NCBI RefSeq assembly: GCF_014205215.1
Contig: NZ_JACHNC010000001.1
Location: 1,369,001-1,433,000 of the forward strand
Length of the DNA stretch: 64,000 nt
Source of the DNA: Actinoplanes lobatus
GTDB taxonomy: Bacteria; Actinomycetota; Actinomycetes; Mycobacteriales; Micromonosporaceae
Direction of reading: 5' to 3'
Below the pieces are notes generated by a model. It saw only the letters and a list, made by a program, of their open reading frames with translations, did no database searches and was not told the DNA's origin. This document shows, piece by piece, positions 15,864 to 25,839 of the stretch. Numbering within the stretch: position 1 is the stretch's first letter; each line of letters begins with the position of its first letter. A program made the position numbers and the translations under genes.

Positions 15864-16577
15864 ATGGAACTGGTGTATCCCCCGGTCGTCGCCCTTGCCA
15901 AGACGATGTTCCGCGCGCTCGACAACAAGATCGAAGTCGAGGGCGCCGAGCACATCCCGACGAGCGGCGGGGCGGTGCTGGCCAGTAACCACTCCAGCTA
16001 CCTGGACTTCATCTACTGCGGCCTGGGCTGCCAGCCCGCCAAGCGGCTGGTCCGGTTCATGGCGAAGAAGCAGGTCTTCGACCACAAGATCAGTGGTCCG
16101 CTGATGCGCGGCATGCGGCACATCCCGGTGGACCGCAAGGCCGGCACCGCCGCCTTCAAGCACGCCATCGAGTCGCTGCGCGGCGGCGAGATCGTCGGCG
16201 TCTTCCCGGAGGCGACGATCAGCGAGTCCTTCACCGTGAAGACGCTGAAGTCGGGTGCCGCCCGGATGGCCCAGGAGGCCGGGGTGCCGCTCATCCCGAT
16301 GGCCGTCTGGGGTCCGCACCGGCTCTGGACCAAGGGCCGCAAGAAGGAGCTGACCAAGCGGCACGTGCCGGTCCTCATCAAGATCGGCGAAGCGATCGAG
16401 GTCACCGCGGACGCCAGCCCCGAGGCGATCACCGCGGTCCTGAAGGAGCGGCTCACCGAGCTGCTCGACGCGGTCCAGCGGGCCTACCCGGCGAAGCCCT
16501 CCGGCCCGGACGACCGCTGGTGGCTGCCGGCCCACCTGGGCGGCACCGCCCCGCTGCCCAGCGGCACGGCCGCCTGA
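15864..16577 (+). CDS. 1-acyl-glycerol-3-phosphate acyltransferase family protein
   Basis: A 237-residue PlsC-type acyltransferase. Catalytic motif NHSSYLD is at 42-48 and the glycerol-phosphate-binding motif FPEA is at 114-117, with a third block VPLIPMAVWG further on. The family moves acyl chains to lysophosphatidate during phospholipid synthesis at the membrane. The open frame extends upstream to 15381, but that part is an antisense shadow of the neighbouring gene; the ATG at 15864 gives the expected N-terminus. The last 30 residues are a Pro/Gly-rich tail. Confidence 0.85.
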   Translation: MELVYPPVVALAKTMFRALDNKIEVEGAEHIPTSGGAVLASNHSSYLDFIYCGLGCQPAKRLVRFMAKKQVFDHKISGPLMRGMRHIPVDRKAGTAAFKHAIESLRGGEIVGVFPEATISESFTVKTLKSGAARMAQEAGVPLIPMAVWGPHRLWTKGRKKELTKRHVPVLIKIGEAIEVTADASPEAITAVLKERLTELLDAVQRAYPAKPSGPDDRWWLPAHLGGTAPLPSGTAA

Positions 16578-16601
16578 GCCACCCACCTGGCCGAAAACGA
16601 C

Positions 16602-16693
16602 CATCGAGGGCTTCCGGCGCGCCGGGGGCCCTCGATGTGTGAAAGGCCCCGGAACCGCATCGGCGCCGCACCCGAACCGGGTGCGGCGCCGAT
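16602..16693. terminator. Two consecutive hairpins between plsC-like and cold-shock genes
   Basis: A 10-bp stem (16602-16611 with 16628-16637) is followed by a perfect 16-bp stem (16659-16674 with 16678-16693) with a 3-base loop. They lie between converging genes and probably stop transcription from both sides. Confidence 0.8.
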
Positions 16694-16738
16694 CTCACTC
16701 GGTGCCGGCCGCTATCCGCGGCCAAGGCTCAGCGTGAA

Positions 16739-16942
16739 TCAGACAGAGCGGATGTTGGCCGCCTGCGGACCCTTCTGGCCCTGGGTCACCTCGAACTCCA
16801 CCCGCTGGTTCTCCTCCAGGGAGCGGTAGCCCGACATCTGGATCGCGGAGAAGTGGGCGAAGACGTCGGCGCCGCCGTCGTCCGGGGTGATGAACCCGAA
16901 GCCCTTGTCCGCGTTGAACCACTTCACAACACCGGTAACCAT
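16739..16942 (-). CDS. Cold-shock domain protein
   Basis: A 67-residue CspA-type RNA chaperone with RNP1 KGFGFI at 13-18 and RNP2 VFAHF at 27-31, full length for the family. GAGGAG precedes the ATG. A CATAAT box at 16976-16981 on the minus strand may be its -10, without a good -35. The gene stands alone. Confidence 0.95.
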   Translation of the reverse strand: MVTGVVKWFNADKGFGFITPDDGGADVFAHFSAIQMSGYRSLEENQRVEFEVTQGQKGPQAANIRSV

Positions 16943-17165
16943 GCTCGTCTCCTCGACGATCGATCATTCCCGACCATTATGGACGGGAACGAGGTAATAA
17001 GACCCGCATTCTGTGGGTCTCGTGCTGTCGTACTGATCGCCCGACCGGAGAAACCCGGGTTACGACAAAGAGCGCCTGGGGCAGACTTCCCCACAGGCGC
17101 TCCTGAGTACTTGGGAACCAAACTGACAACGTGGGCCAGCGTAGCACGGGAAGAGGGGTCGCGAA

Positions 17166-17570
17166 GTGCTCGGCGTACAAGTGGCGCGGCAGCTCAAGGC
17201 CGCCGGACTGGCCTGGAAGCCACAGCTCGGCGACCGCTTCGCCGTCCCGGACCGGGATCTGGACGACGAGCTGTTCGTGCTGAGCAACATGCTGATCCAG
17301 GTGCACGACCGTCCCGAAGGACGAATCATCGCCTTCAACGGCACCACCGAGTGGGCGCTCGACGACGTCGATCTGGGCGAGGCGCTCTGGCTACCGCGCG
17401 AGGACCAGCTCCGGGAGCTGCTCGGCGGCGCCTTCCGCGAACTGCGCCGCGAGCCCGGCGGCCACCTGGTCCGCATCGAGCTGCTCGGCCACGAGCACAC
17501 CTTCACGGCCGCCCGCGCCGAGGAGGCCTACGCGGCCGCCCTCCTGCACGTGCTGGCCGCGGCCCTTTAA
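17166..17570 (+). CDS. Conserved actinobacterial protein, unknown
   Basis: A 134-residue soluble acidic protein that starts at GTG behind a GAGG. The segment GDRFAVPDRDLDDELFVLS resembles conserved actinobacterial proteins of this size sometimes labelled pilus-related without evidence. No signal peptide, membrane helix or catalytic motif is visible. It converges on adnB. Confidence 0.7.
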   Translation: MLGVQVARQLKAAGLAWKPQLGDRFAVPDRDLDDELFVLSNMLIQVHDRPEGRIIAFNGTTEWALDDVDLGEALWLPREDQLRELLGGAFRELRREPGGHLVRIELLGHEHTFTAARAEEAYAAALLHVLAAAL

Positions 17571-17709
17571 CCCCTTTTCCGGTACGGACGTGCCCGCACC
17601 CACCGAAACCACCCCGTCCCGCCGGCTCCACGCGGCCGCCTGCCCGGGCACGGCCGCGGCGCGCCCATCCGGCGTGTGGCGACGGGTCACCCTCCGGGCC
17701 GCCCCGTCC

Positions 17710-20700
17710 TCACCGCGAGTCGGCCGGGATCTCCTCGATCAGGGCGGCCAGCCCGGCGGCCTCCATCAGGTCGGTGGGACGGACCGTGACCTGCTCCCGG
17801 ACGTAGTGGAACCCGGCGCGCACCCGGCGCACCGGCACCCCGGCCAGCGATGCCCAGGCGATCCGGTAGGCGGACAGCTGCACCGCCGCCGCCTCGGCCT
17901 CCGCACCGCCCGGCCGCCGCCCGGTCTTCCAGTCGATCACGTCGAACCGGCCGCCCGGATCGGCGAAGACCGCGTCCATCCGCCCCCGGATCACCACCCC
18001 GGCGACGGTTGTGGCGAACGGCACCTCCACCTCGACCGGCGTCCGCTCCGCCCACTCCCCGGTCAGGAACGCCTCCTGGAGCAGGGCCATCTCGTCGTCG
18101 CCGGCCGCGTCGTCGTCGGCCGCACCCGGCAGCTCGTCGATGTCGATCAGCCGCGCCGACCCGAACCGCTGCTCCAGCCAGGCGTGGAAGGCCGTGCCCC
18201 GGCGGGCGTGCGGGGCGGGCCGCTGCGGCAACGGACGGCGCAACGAGCGGGCCAGGGCCTGCGGATCCCGGCGCAGCACCACGAGCTGGGACACCGACAG
18301 GTGCGGGGGCACCACCACCTCGATCGGGCCCTCCTCGCGGGTGCGCTCGGCCCGCTCGGCCAGCAGCAGCCGCGCCTCGTGCCGCCACCGGGCGATGTCC
18401 GGATCCCCGGCCTCCGCCGCCCGGTCGGCCGCCTCCAGGGCGGCCACCACCTCCGCCCGCTCACGCCCGTCCGCCACGGCCCCTTCCGCGCCCGGCCCGG
18501 CGCCGTCGGCCCCACTGGCGCTGGGCACGCCGTCGGCCACTTCGGCCGATGCGGCGGCTGACTGATCAATTTCGGTCGCGGCCACTTCCGGGGTCGCCGC
18601 ACCGGCGCTGTCGTCCGGGTGAGGGCCGGAATCGCCCTCGCTCCGGCGTACCCCCGATTCGGGTTTTTTGTCTGGTGAGCGGGGTGAGGGAGGCGACCAG
18701 GCGGCGCCCTCCCCGGCAAGGCCGACGAGGTCGGCCGCCAGGCCGGCCCGGGCCGCGACCTCCGGATCCGCGGCGGCCAGGTCGGCGAACGCCTCGGCCG
18801 CGGAGGCGTCCGGGCTCTCGACCATGCGGCGGATCAGGTCGGCGGCGGCCGCCATCGCCGGGCGGCGCAGGCCGAGCGGATCGGCCGGCCACTCGGCGGT
18901 CGCCACCACCTGATCGCTCGGATTGGTGTCGCCGGGCGCCGGCTCCGGCGTCCAGACGTCCACCACCCCCGCACCGTCGGCGCAGGCCGCGCGGATCTCG
19001 TCGAGGAAGACCGACGGGCCGCGCGGGCGCTTCACCCCGTCACCCCACCAGTAGCCGGAACAGAGAAGCAGGCGTCGCGGCCGGGTCACCGCGACATAGG
19101 CCAGACGGCGTTCCTCCCGCTCGTCGTGCTCCCGCCAGGCACGACCGAAATCGGTCACCGCGGCGGCGATGCCCTTCTGCTCCACCGCGTCGCCGAGATC
19201 CAGCACCGGAAGCCCCGACGAGTCGCCGCGCAGCGGGAACGGCAGCACCCCGATGCCGCCCAGGTAGTGGTCGGAGGAGCGGACCAGGCCCGGCCAGACA
19301 CCCCGGCACAGGCCGGCGACCGAGACCACGTCCCACTCCAGGCCCTTCGCCGCGTGCGCGGTCAGGATCTGCACCGCGCCCTCGACCACGTCCACCTGGC
19401 CCGGCTCCAGACCGCGTTCCTCCTCCTCGGCGGCCGCCAGGAAAGCCAGGAACCCGGCCGAAGTCCCGGTCTCGTTCTCGGTGATGTAGCGGGTCGCCGC
19501 CTCGCCCAGCGCGTCCAGGTGGCCGCGGGCCAGCCCGGCGTCACCGGCCGCCCAGCCGCGCACCGCCACCTCCACGTCCAGGCCGATGGTGCGCTCGATG
19601 TCGGCGAGCAGGTCGGGCAGTGGCTGGTCCAGGCGGCGGCGCAGCGCGGCCAGCTCACGGCCGTAGTCCCGCACCCGGCGGTAGCCCTCCTCCGAGTACT
19701 GCCGGGGAGAACCCGGGTCGGCCAGCGCCTCCACCAGCGTGGCGTCGTCCAGACGGTCGGTGTTGATCTCCTCGGGGTCGTCGCCGGCCCGCCCCGAGGC
19801 GGCCGCCCGTGCCGCCGCGATCGCCCGGGCCCGCCGGTGCAGGGCCACCAGATCACGCGGGCCGATCCGCCAGCGCGCCCCGGTGAGCAGCCGCAACAGC
19901 GACGCGCCGTCCGCCGGGTCGGCCAGCACCCGCAGCGTGCAGACCACGTCCCGGACCTCCGGGGTGTCCAGCAGACCGCCCAGGCCGACCACCTCGACCG
20001 GCAGGCCCCGGGACCGCAGCGCCTCCTCCAGCACCGGGATCTGGCTGCGCACCCGCACCAGGACGGCGCTGGTCGGGCGCTGTTCCAGCGGGATCTCGGC
20101 GGCCGGGACGCTCGGCATCCCGGCGACCAGGCGCCAGGCGGTCAGCATCGAATCGGCGATCCAGGCGGCCTCGTCGGCGTACGTCGGCAGCAGCGCGCAC
20201 GTCACCGTCCGCCCGCCGACCGCCGCGGCCACCCGGTCGGCCGACTGCAACTGGTGCACGTGGGCGCGCAGCGGGGCGGAGATCGTGTTCGCCACCCGCA
20301 GGATCTCCGGCCGGTTGCGCCAGCTCCGGGTCAGCGTGCGCTCCCAGGCCGGCCGGTCCCCGGAATCCCGGAACTCCTCCGGGAACCGCTCCAGCGTCCC
20401 CGCGGACGCGCCCCGCCACCCGTAGATCGACTGGCAGGGGTCGCCCACCGCGGTCACCGGATGGCCGCCGCCGAACAGGTTGTTCAACATCGTCACCTGG
20501 GCGTGACTGGTGTCCTGGTACTCGTCGAGCAGCACGATCCGGAACCGGCCGCGCTCGATCTCGCCGACCTCCGGATGATCGCGGGCGACCAGTGCGGCAC
20601 GGGCCATCTGGTCCCCGAAGTCCATCGCCTCCAGGTCGAGTTTGCGCTGTTCGTACGCCCGGACCAGGGGCAGCAGGGTGAGCCGGCCCTGCTGGCGGCG

Positions 20701-21387
20701 CAGCACCTCGGAGACGTCCTTGTACATCCGGCCGGGGAACTCCTGCACCTCGGCGAAGAACCGGCCGGTCCAGGCCGCCAGGTCGCCCGGCGTGACCAGG
20801 TGCTCGGACAGCTCGGCGGAGAGTGCCAGGACGTCGTCGGTGACCGTGCCGGGCGCGCGGTTCAGCCCCGTCATCTCACCGGTGTAGGTGCGCACCAGCG
20901 AGTCGACGATCTGCCAGCGGGCCGCCTCGGTGAGCAGGCGCGCGGACGGCTCGTACCCGGCGCGGAGCCCGTGCTCGGTGACGACCCGGGCCGCATAGGC
21001 GTGGTACGTCGAGATGGTGGCCTCACCGGCGAACGCGTCGTCCCGGCCCAGCCTGCGGACCAGCTGGCCCAGCCGGGTCCGGACACGGTGCGACAGCTCG
21101 CCGGCCGCCTTGCGGGTGAAGGTCAGGCCGAGAATCTCGCCGGGGTGCGCGTACCCGTTCGCGACCAGCCAGACCACCCGCGACGCCATCGTCTCGGTCT
21201 TGCCGGAGCCGGCGCCCGCCACCACGAGCAGCGGCTGCACCGGCGCCGCGATGATCGCCTCCTGCTCGGTGGTCGGCTCCGGCAGGCGCAGCAGCCGGGC
21301 CAGCTCGCGGGGCGTGTAGCGGGGCCCCGAGTCGGCGGCGCGGCGGCGCGGCGGCGGCCCCTCGGCGAACAGCGTCGGCTGCGTCAT
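17710..21387 (-). CDS. adnB: AdnB subunit of the AdnAB helicase-nuclease
   Basis: A 1225-residue protein with an N-terminal UvrD-like motor (Walker A GAGSGKT at 58-64, LDEYQDTSHAQ, HAAKGLEWD, VAVTRPRR) and a C-terminal RecB-type nuclease (GTAFHAWLEQRFG, then GRMDAVF, VIDWKTG and QLSAYR). AdnAB resects double-strand breaks in actinobacteria in place of RecBCD or AddAB, with AdnB as the lead motor. Compared with the roughly 1100-residue mycobacterial protein it has an extra low-complexity stretch rich in Ser, Asp, Ala and Pro between the motor and nuclease parts. It begins 37 bases after adnA. Confidence 0.95.
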   Translation of the reverse strand: MTQPTLFAEGPPPRRRAADSGPRYTPRELARLLRLPEPTTEQEAIIAAPVQPLLVVAGAGSGKTETMASRVVWLVANGYAHPGEILGLTFTRKAAGELSHRVRTRLGQLVRRLGRDDAFAGEATISTYHAYAARVVTEHGLRAGYEPSARLLTEAARWQIVDSLVRTYTGEMTGLNRAPGTVTDDVLALSAELSEHLVTPGDLAAWTGRFFAEVQEFPGRMYKDVSEVLRRQQGRLTLLPLVRAYEQRKLDLEAMDFGDQMARAALVARDHPEVGEIERGRFRIVLLDEYQDTSHAQVTMLNNLFGGGHPVTAVGDPCQSIYGWRGASAGTLERFPEEFRDSGDRPAWERTLTRSWRNRPEILRVANTISAPLRAHVHQLQSADRVAAAVGGRTVTCALLPTYADEAAWIADSMLTAWRLVAGMPSVPAAEIPLEQRPTSAVLVRVRSQIPVLEEALRSRGLPVEVVGLGGLLDTPEVRDVVCTLRVLADPADGASLLRLLTGARWRIGPRDLVALHRRARAIAAARAAASGRAGDDPEEINTDRLDDATLVEALADPGSPRQYSEEGYRRVRDYGRELAALRRRLDQPLPDLLADIERTIGLDVEVAVRGWAAGDAGLARGHLDALGEAATRYITENETGTSAGFLAFLAAAEEEERGLEPGQVDVVEGAVQILTAHAAKGLEWDVVSVAGLCRGVWPGLVRSSDHYLGGIGVLPFPLRGDSSGLPVLDLGDAVEQKGIAAAVTDFGRAWREHDEREERRLAYVAVTRPRRLLLCSGYWWGDGVKRPRGPSVFLDEIRAACADGAGVVDVWTPEPAPGDTNPSDQVVATAEWPADPLGLRRPAMAAAADLIRRMVESPDASAAEAFADLAAADPEVAARAGLAADLVGLAGEGAAWSPPSPRSPDKKPESGVRRSEGDSGPHPDDSAGAATPEVAATEIDQSAAASAEVADGVPSASGADGAGPGAEGAVADGRERAEVVAALEAADRAAEAGDPDIARWRHEARLLLAERAERTREEGPIEVVVPPHLSVSQLVVLRRDPQALARSLRRPLPQRPAPHARRGTAFHAWLEQRFGSARLIDIDELPGAADDDAAGDDEMALLQEAFLTGEWAERTPVEVEVPFATTVAGVVIRGRMDAVFADPGGRFDVIDWKTGRRPGGAEAEAAAVQLSAYRIAWASLAGVPVRRVRAGFHYVREQVTVRPTDLMEAAGLAALIEEIPADSR

Positions 21388-21424
21388 CGATCAGTTTCCG
21401 GTCGTCTCGAATCCAGCGTCACGG

Positions 21425-24400
21425 TCAGTGGTCCTCCGGGGTCGGCTCGACGACCTGGCGGCCCTTGCCGGAGATCGGGCAGCTGGTCCGGACCGGGCAC
21501 ACCCGGCAGCGGCTGTTCGCCACCGCGGAGAAGGTGGCGGCGGCCATCGTCTCGGCGGTGCGGCGGACCATCGCGTACGCCCACTGCGGGTCGGCGGCGT
21601 CGGTGATCGGCACCTGGAGCTGCTCGCGGGCGTCCTTACCGGGCCCCAGCTGCACCAGCGCCGCCCCGCCGCTGTCCGATCCGTAATCCGCGAAAGCCCC
21701 CGCCGCGATCGCCGCCTGATAGCCGCCGAGCTGCGGATTCTCGGCCACGTCAGCGGACGAGACGGCGGTGGTCTTCCCGGTCTTCAAGTCGATGACGACG
21801 AGCCGCCCCTCCTCGTCCACCTCGAGCCGGTCCACCCGGCCGGTCAACTGGATCGGCCGGCGCTCGTCCTCCAACCGGACCGTGAACTCGTGCTCGATCG
21901 CCAGCAGCCGCCGCGGGTTGACCGCCAGCCAGCGCAGCAGCTTGTCGACCATCGCCTGGGCACGCTCCTGCTCCGAACCGGCCAGCCACTGTGCGGCCAG
22001 CTCGATCGAGTCGAACCGGGCCGACACGTACTCGACCAGCTTCTCCCGGTCCGCGTTCGCGTCCTCGGCCAGCATCGCCGCGGCGTGCACCAGGTTGCCG
22101 ATGCCCTGCGCGGGCCCGGCCGGGGCCGCGCCGCCGTGCCGCTCCAGCAGCCAGCGCAGGCTGCACCGCAGCGCGCTCTCCATCGACGACGGCGTCACCT
22201 TGACCGCCTCGCCCTCGTCGACGAGCGGCCGGCCGTCGGAGAGCGGCCGCAGACCCCACCACTCGTCCGGATGCGCCCCCGGCACCCCCGCCGCCGCCAG
22301 ACGGGCCAGCTCGGCCGCCGCGGCGCGCCGCCGGCTGGGCGTCTCCGCACTGCCCACCACGACGGTACGAAGCTCGGCCACCAGCGAGGCCAGGGTCAGC
22401 GCCCGGGGCGGCCGCCCCATCGGGATCTCGACCTCGGCGTCGCCCTCCTCCGGCACCTCTCCGCCGGAGTCGCCGTGCCCCGCGCCCGCACCGCTCTCAT
22501 CGCCGCCCGCCGGCTCGGTGTCCTTGCCGGCCTGGTCCCCCGCAGCAGGCCGTGCGGCACTTCTCCCCACCGTCCCAGTGGGGTCGCCGGGATCCGGCGA
22601 CCCACCACGATCGGACGGGCCGGACGGGCCGGACGGGCCGGACGGGCCGGACGGGGGTTGGGGAGGGCCGGTGTCCCAGGGGCCGGGATCGGGTGGGGGA
22701 TCGCCGCCGCCGAGGCGGCGGACCGGGGTGGCCAGCTCGGCGAGGAAGCGGCTCGGCTGTTCCTCCCCGATGGCACCGCCCACACTCGCCGACGAGACAG
22801 CGGTGACGACCAGGCGGCGGCGGGCCCTCGTGACCGCCACGTAGAAGAGCCGCCGCTCCTCGTCGAGCAGGGCCGACGTCTCGGCGATCACCGCGGCCGG
22901 GCCCGAGGCGGGGCGGCCGGCCAGCACGTCGACGAGGCGTTCCGAGCCGAGCAGGCTGCCGCGCAGGCGCAGGTCGGGCCAGATGCCCTCCTGCACCCCG
23001 GCGAGGATCACGACGTCCCATTCGAGGCCCTTCGCCGCGTGCGCGGTGAGAAGCCGGACGGCCTCGCCACGGTCGGCGCTCGGGGCGATCGAGTCGGCGG
23101 GCAGCTCCTGGCCGAGAACGTGGTCGAGGAAGACCGACACCCCCGCGCCGGGCAGCCGGTCCACGAACCGGGCGGCCGCGTCGAAGAGGACCACCATGGC
23201 GTCCAGGTCGCGGTCGGCGGCCTCGGAGCGCCACTGCCGGGCACGGCCGGAGTCACGCTGGTCGGGCATCGGGATGTTGCCGGTGCTCATCGCGAACCAC
23301 CGGTCGTGCAGGCCGCTCTCCCGCCACACGGTCCAGAGCACCTGTTCGGCGGAGACGCCGGGGGTGGCGGCCTCCTCCCGGGCGACGGTGATCAGGCGGG
23401 CGATCATCTGTGCCGGGCGGGCCCAGCGCCGCTCGACCAGGTCCAGCCCGGCCGGGTCGCGGATCGCGTCGACCAGCAGCTCACCCGAGGGCCGCCGGTC
23501 ACCGGCGGCCACGGCCAGCGCCCGCAACCCCTGGCGCAACCGGCGCTCGGCCAGCGGATCGGCCCCGCCGAGCGGCGAGTGCAGCAGAGCGACGGCCGCC
23601 TCCTCGTCGAGGGCCGCCGGATCCACCGCACAGCGCAGGAGCAGCAGGAACGGCGCCACCGCCGGTTGCAGGTGCAACGGCAGGTCCTCGGCGTGGATGA
23701 CGGTCGGCACCCCGGCCGCGGCCAGCGCCCGCTGCACCGACGGCTGTTGCAGCATCGTGGATCGCATCAGCACCGCCATCCGCGACCACGGCACCCCGTG
23801 CAGCAGGTGAGCTTCCCGCAGCGCGTGCGCAATGTAGGCCGTCTCCGCGGCGGTGGACCGGAACGTCCGGACCACCGCCTCCGGTCGCGGCCCCCACTCC
23901 ACTCCGCTCACCGCGGAGACCCCACCATCAACCGGCGACGACTCTCCGCGCCGCGCCGCCGAGGACTCCGCACCCGAAGGCTCCGCGGGCACGCCCAGCG
24001 TGGAACCGGACCTGGAGGCGGCCGTGGGCGCGGCAGGCGCCGCGGGCGTGGAGCCGGTGGCGGCGGGAGTGGGGTCGGCCGGGGCGGGTGGGTGCATGGG
24101 GCGGTGCCCGATCGGGCCGCGCATGCGGCGGGCGACCCGGCCGGTCGCGCTGAGCAGGGGTGGGGCGGCCCGGTAGTTGGTGTGCAGGACGACCGTCTCG
24201 GCCGGGGTGCCGGAGGCGGCACGGAAGGTGGCCGGGAAGGTGCCGACGACGCCGGGGTCGGCGCCCCGGAAGCCGTAGACGGACGAGTCGGGGTCGGCGA
24301 AGGCGACCAGCGGCTTGCCGCCGCCGGCGACCAGGTCGAGCAGCTCGATCTGGGCCGGGTCGGTCTCGGCCAGCTCGTCGACGTAGACGAACGCCAGGCG

Positions 24401-25183
24401 GCGGCGCTCGGCCTCGAGGAGGTCGGGCTCGTCGGAGAGGAGGCCGGCGGCGGCGCGGACCAGTTCGGCCGGATCGTACGCCGCCGATCCCCTGGTGGTG
24501 ACGTCGCGCAGGGCGAGGACCGCCACATACTCCCGGAGGAAGCGGGCGGCGGCGGGCCAGTCGTCGCGGCCCAGGCGCTCGCCGAGGCGGGCCAGCTCGA
24601 CCGGGCCGACGCCGCGCTCGGCGGCGCGCTGCATGAGGTCGCGCAGCTGCTGGGCGAAGGCACGGGTGGGCAGCGCCGGGCGGAGAGCCTCGGGCCAGCC
24701 GATGTCGCCGGTGGCCTCCGGATCGGCGACGGCGGCCAGCAGCTCCCGGATGATCAGGTCCTGTTCCGGGCCGGTGAGCAGGCGTGGGGACGGTTCGCCA
24801 CGCTCGGCGGCGGCCCGGCGGAGCAGGCCGAACGCGTACGCATGGAAGGTCCTGACCAGCGGCTCGTGCACGATGCGGCCGGGCTGGTCGGCGATCCGTG
24901 CCTCGATGCGGTCGCGCAGCGCGGCCGCCGCGCGGCGGCCGAAGGTGAGCACCAGGATGCGCTCGGGGTCGGCGCCCTCGGCGATCCGGGCGGCGACCGA
25001 CTCGACCAGCATCGACGTCTTGCCCGTGCCGGGGCCGCCGACGACCAGGAGCGGCCCGGCGGTGTGCTGGATGACGCCGCGCTGCACCGGGTCGGCGGGA
25101 AGGGCGGCCGCGACCGGGCGGGGACGCCGGACCAGACGGTAGGTGGACCGGCGCACCGGGGGAAGGGATACCGGCGTGCTCAC
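21425..25183 (-). CDS. adnA: AdnA subunit of the AdnAB helicase-nuclease
   Basis: A 1252-residue protein with a motor domain (Walker A GGPGTGKT at 49-56, HAAKGLEWD, VAVTRARRR) and a C-terminal nuclease (GRVDRLEVDEEG, VIDLKTGKT, QLGGYQAA). Cysteines in ALRCSL and CRVCPVRTSC are placed as in iron-sulfur nucleases of the AddB/AdnA type. GTG at 25183 (VSTPVSLPP) is preferred; the open frame continues 35 codons further but would overlap the upstream LOG gene. Two long low-complexity inserts, one with a GPS repeat, make it about 200 residues longer than mycobacterial AdnA. Co-transcribed with adnB. Confidence 0.9.
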   Translation of the reverse strand: MSTPVSLPPVRRSTYRLVRRPRPVAAALPADPVQRGVIQHTAGPLLVVGGPGTGKTSMLVESVAARIAEGADPERILVLTFGRRAAAALRDRIEARIADQPGRIVHEPLVRTFHAYAFGLLRRAAAERGEPSPRLLTGPEQDLIIRELLAAVADPEATGDIGWPEALRPALPTRAFAQQLRDLMQRAAERGVGPVELARLGERLGRDDWPAAARFLREYVAVLALRDVTTRGSAAYDPAELVRAAAGLLSDEPDLLEAERRRLAFVYVDELAETDPAQIELLDLVAGGGKPLVAFADPDSSVYGFRGADPGVVGTFPATFRAASGTPAETVVLHTNYRAAPPLLSATGRVARRMRGPIGHRPMHPPAPADPTPAATGSTPAAPAAPTAASRSGSTLGVPAEPSGAESSAARRGESSPVDGGVSAVSGVEWGPRPEAVVRTFRSTAAETAYIAHALREAHLLHGVPWSRMAVLMRSTMLQQPSVQRALAAAGVPTVIHAEDLPLHLQPAVAPFLLLLRCAVDPAALDEEAAVALLHSPLGGADPLAERRLRQGLRALAVAAGDRRPSGELLVDAIRDPAGLDLVERRWARPAQMIARLITVAREEAATPGVSAEQVLWTVWRESGLHDRWFAMSTGNIPMPDQRDSGRARQWRSEAADRDLDAMVVLFDAAARFVDRLPGAGVSVFLDHVLGQELPADSIAPSADRGEAVRLLTAHAAKGLEWDVVILAGVQEGIWPDLRLRGSLLGSERLVDVLAGRPASGPAAVIAETSALLDEERRLFYVAVTRARRRLVVTAVSSASVGGAIGEEQPSRFLAELATPVRRLGGGDPPPDPGPWDTGPPQPPSGPSGPSGPSGPSDRGGSPDPGDPTGTVGRSAARPAAGDQAGKDTEPAGGDESGAGAGHGDSGGEVPEEGDAEVEIPMGRPPRALTLASLVAELRTVVVGSAETPSRRRAAAAELARLAAAGVPGAHPDEWWGLRPLSDGRPLVDEGEAVKVTPSSMESALRCSLRWLLERHGGAAPAGPAQGIGNLVHAAAMLAEDANADREKLVEYVSARFDSIELAAQWLAGSEQERAQAMVDKLLRWLAVNPRRLLAIEHEFTVRLEDERRPIQLTGRVDRLEVDEEGRLVVIDLKTGKTTAVSSADVAENPQLGGYQAAIAAGAFADYGSDSGGAALVQLGPGKDAREQLQVPITDAADPQWAYAMVRRTAETMAAATFSAVANSRCRVCPVRTSCPISGKGRQVVEPTPEDH
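22613..22657. repeat. 9-bp tandem repeat inside adnA
   Basis: GGACGGGCC is repeated four times plus a near-copy, encoding consecutive Gly-Pro-Ser triplets in a disordered linker of AdnA. In-frame, so copy number can vary without breaking the protein. Confidence 0.8.
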
Positions 25184-25232
25184 GGCATCTATGAGAGCAC
25201 GCCGGTACGACGTTATTCCGGAGCAGGAGGGG

Positions 25233-25838
25233 TCAGGCGCCTTCGGCGGGGCTGGCCGTCCCGGAGGCCGTGCCGGACGGCGCGTCACGCGGGCCGGCCA
25301 GCGCGTTCTCGATCAGGTCGACGGCCTCCGGCACGGTACGCGCGACGAGCAGCAGCTCCATGGCGGCCGGCCGGACGAACTTCTGGTCGACGAGCCCACC
25401 GAGCCAGCGGGTCAGCCCGTCGTAGAACCCGTCCGGGTCGAGCAGCACGATCGGCTTGCGGTGCACGTCGAGGGTGGCCGTGGTCCAGACCTCGAACAGC
25501 TCGTCGAGGGTGCCGAGCCCGCCGGGCAGCGTGATGAACGCGTCCGACCGGTCGATCATGAGGGTCTTGCGGGTGCCCATGTCCCCGGTGACGAGGAGCT
25601 CGTCGGAGTCGTGGTCGGCGACCTCCAGGTCGACGAGGCACTGCGCGATGATGCCGAGGGTGTGCCCGCCGGCGGCCCGGGCGCCGTCGCCGACGGTGCC
25701 CATCATGCCGACCGAGCCGCCGCCGGAGACGAGTGTGTGCCCGCGTTCGGCGAGGATCCGGCCGGTCTCGGTGGCGAGGTCGAGCCAGCGTTGTTCGAGG
25801 GCGGTGGAGGAGGCGCAGAAGACGCAGATGTTCGCCAC
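25233..25838 (-). CDS. LOG-family (TIGR00730) protein, type I
   Basis: A 201-residue Rossmann protein with SGGGSVGMMG near 38 and the LOG signature PGGLGTLDEL near 105. LOG proteins release cytokinin-type free bases from nucleotides; many bacterial members are nucleotide phosphoribohydrolases. Its GTG begins one base after the stop of a second LOG gene, so the two are co-transcribed. The last 20 residues are a low-complexity Ala/Gly/Ser tail. Confidence 0.85.
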   Translation of the reverse strand: MANICVFCASSTALEQRWLDLATETGRILAERGHTLVSGGGSVGMMGTVGDGARAAGGHTLGIIAQCLVDLEVADHDSDELLVTGDMGTRKTLMIDRSDAFITLPGGLGTLDELFEVWTTATLDVHRKPIVLLDPDGFYDGLTRWLGGLVDQKFVRPAAMELLLVARTVPEAVDLIENALAGPRDAPSGTASGTASPAEGA

Positions 25839-25839
25839 G

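Noticed and set aside
25184..25288. Longer AdnA start
   Set aside because: It would overlap the upstream LOG gene by 56 bases and adds residues unlike helicase N-termini.
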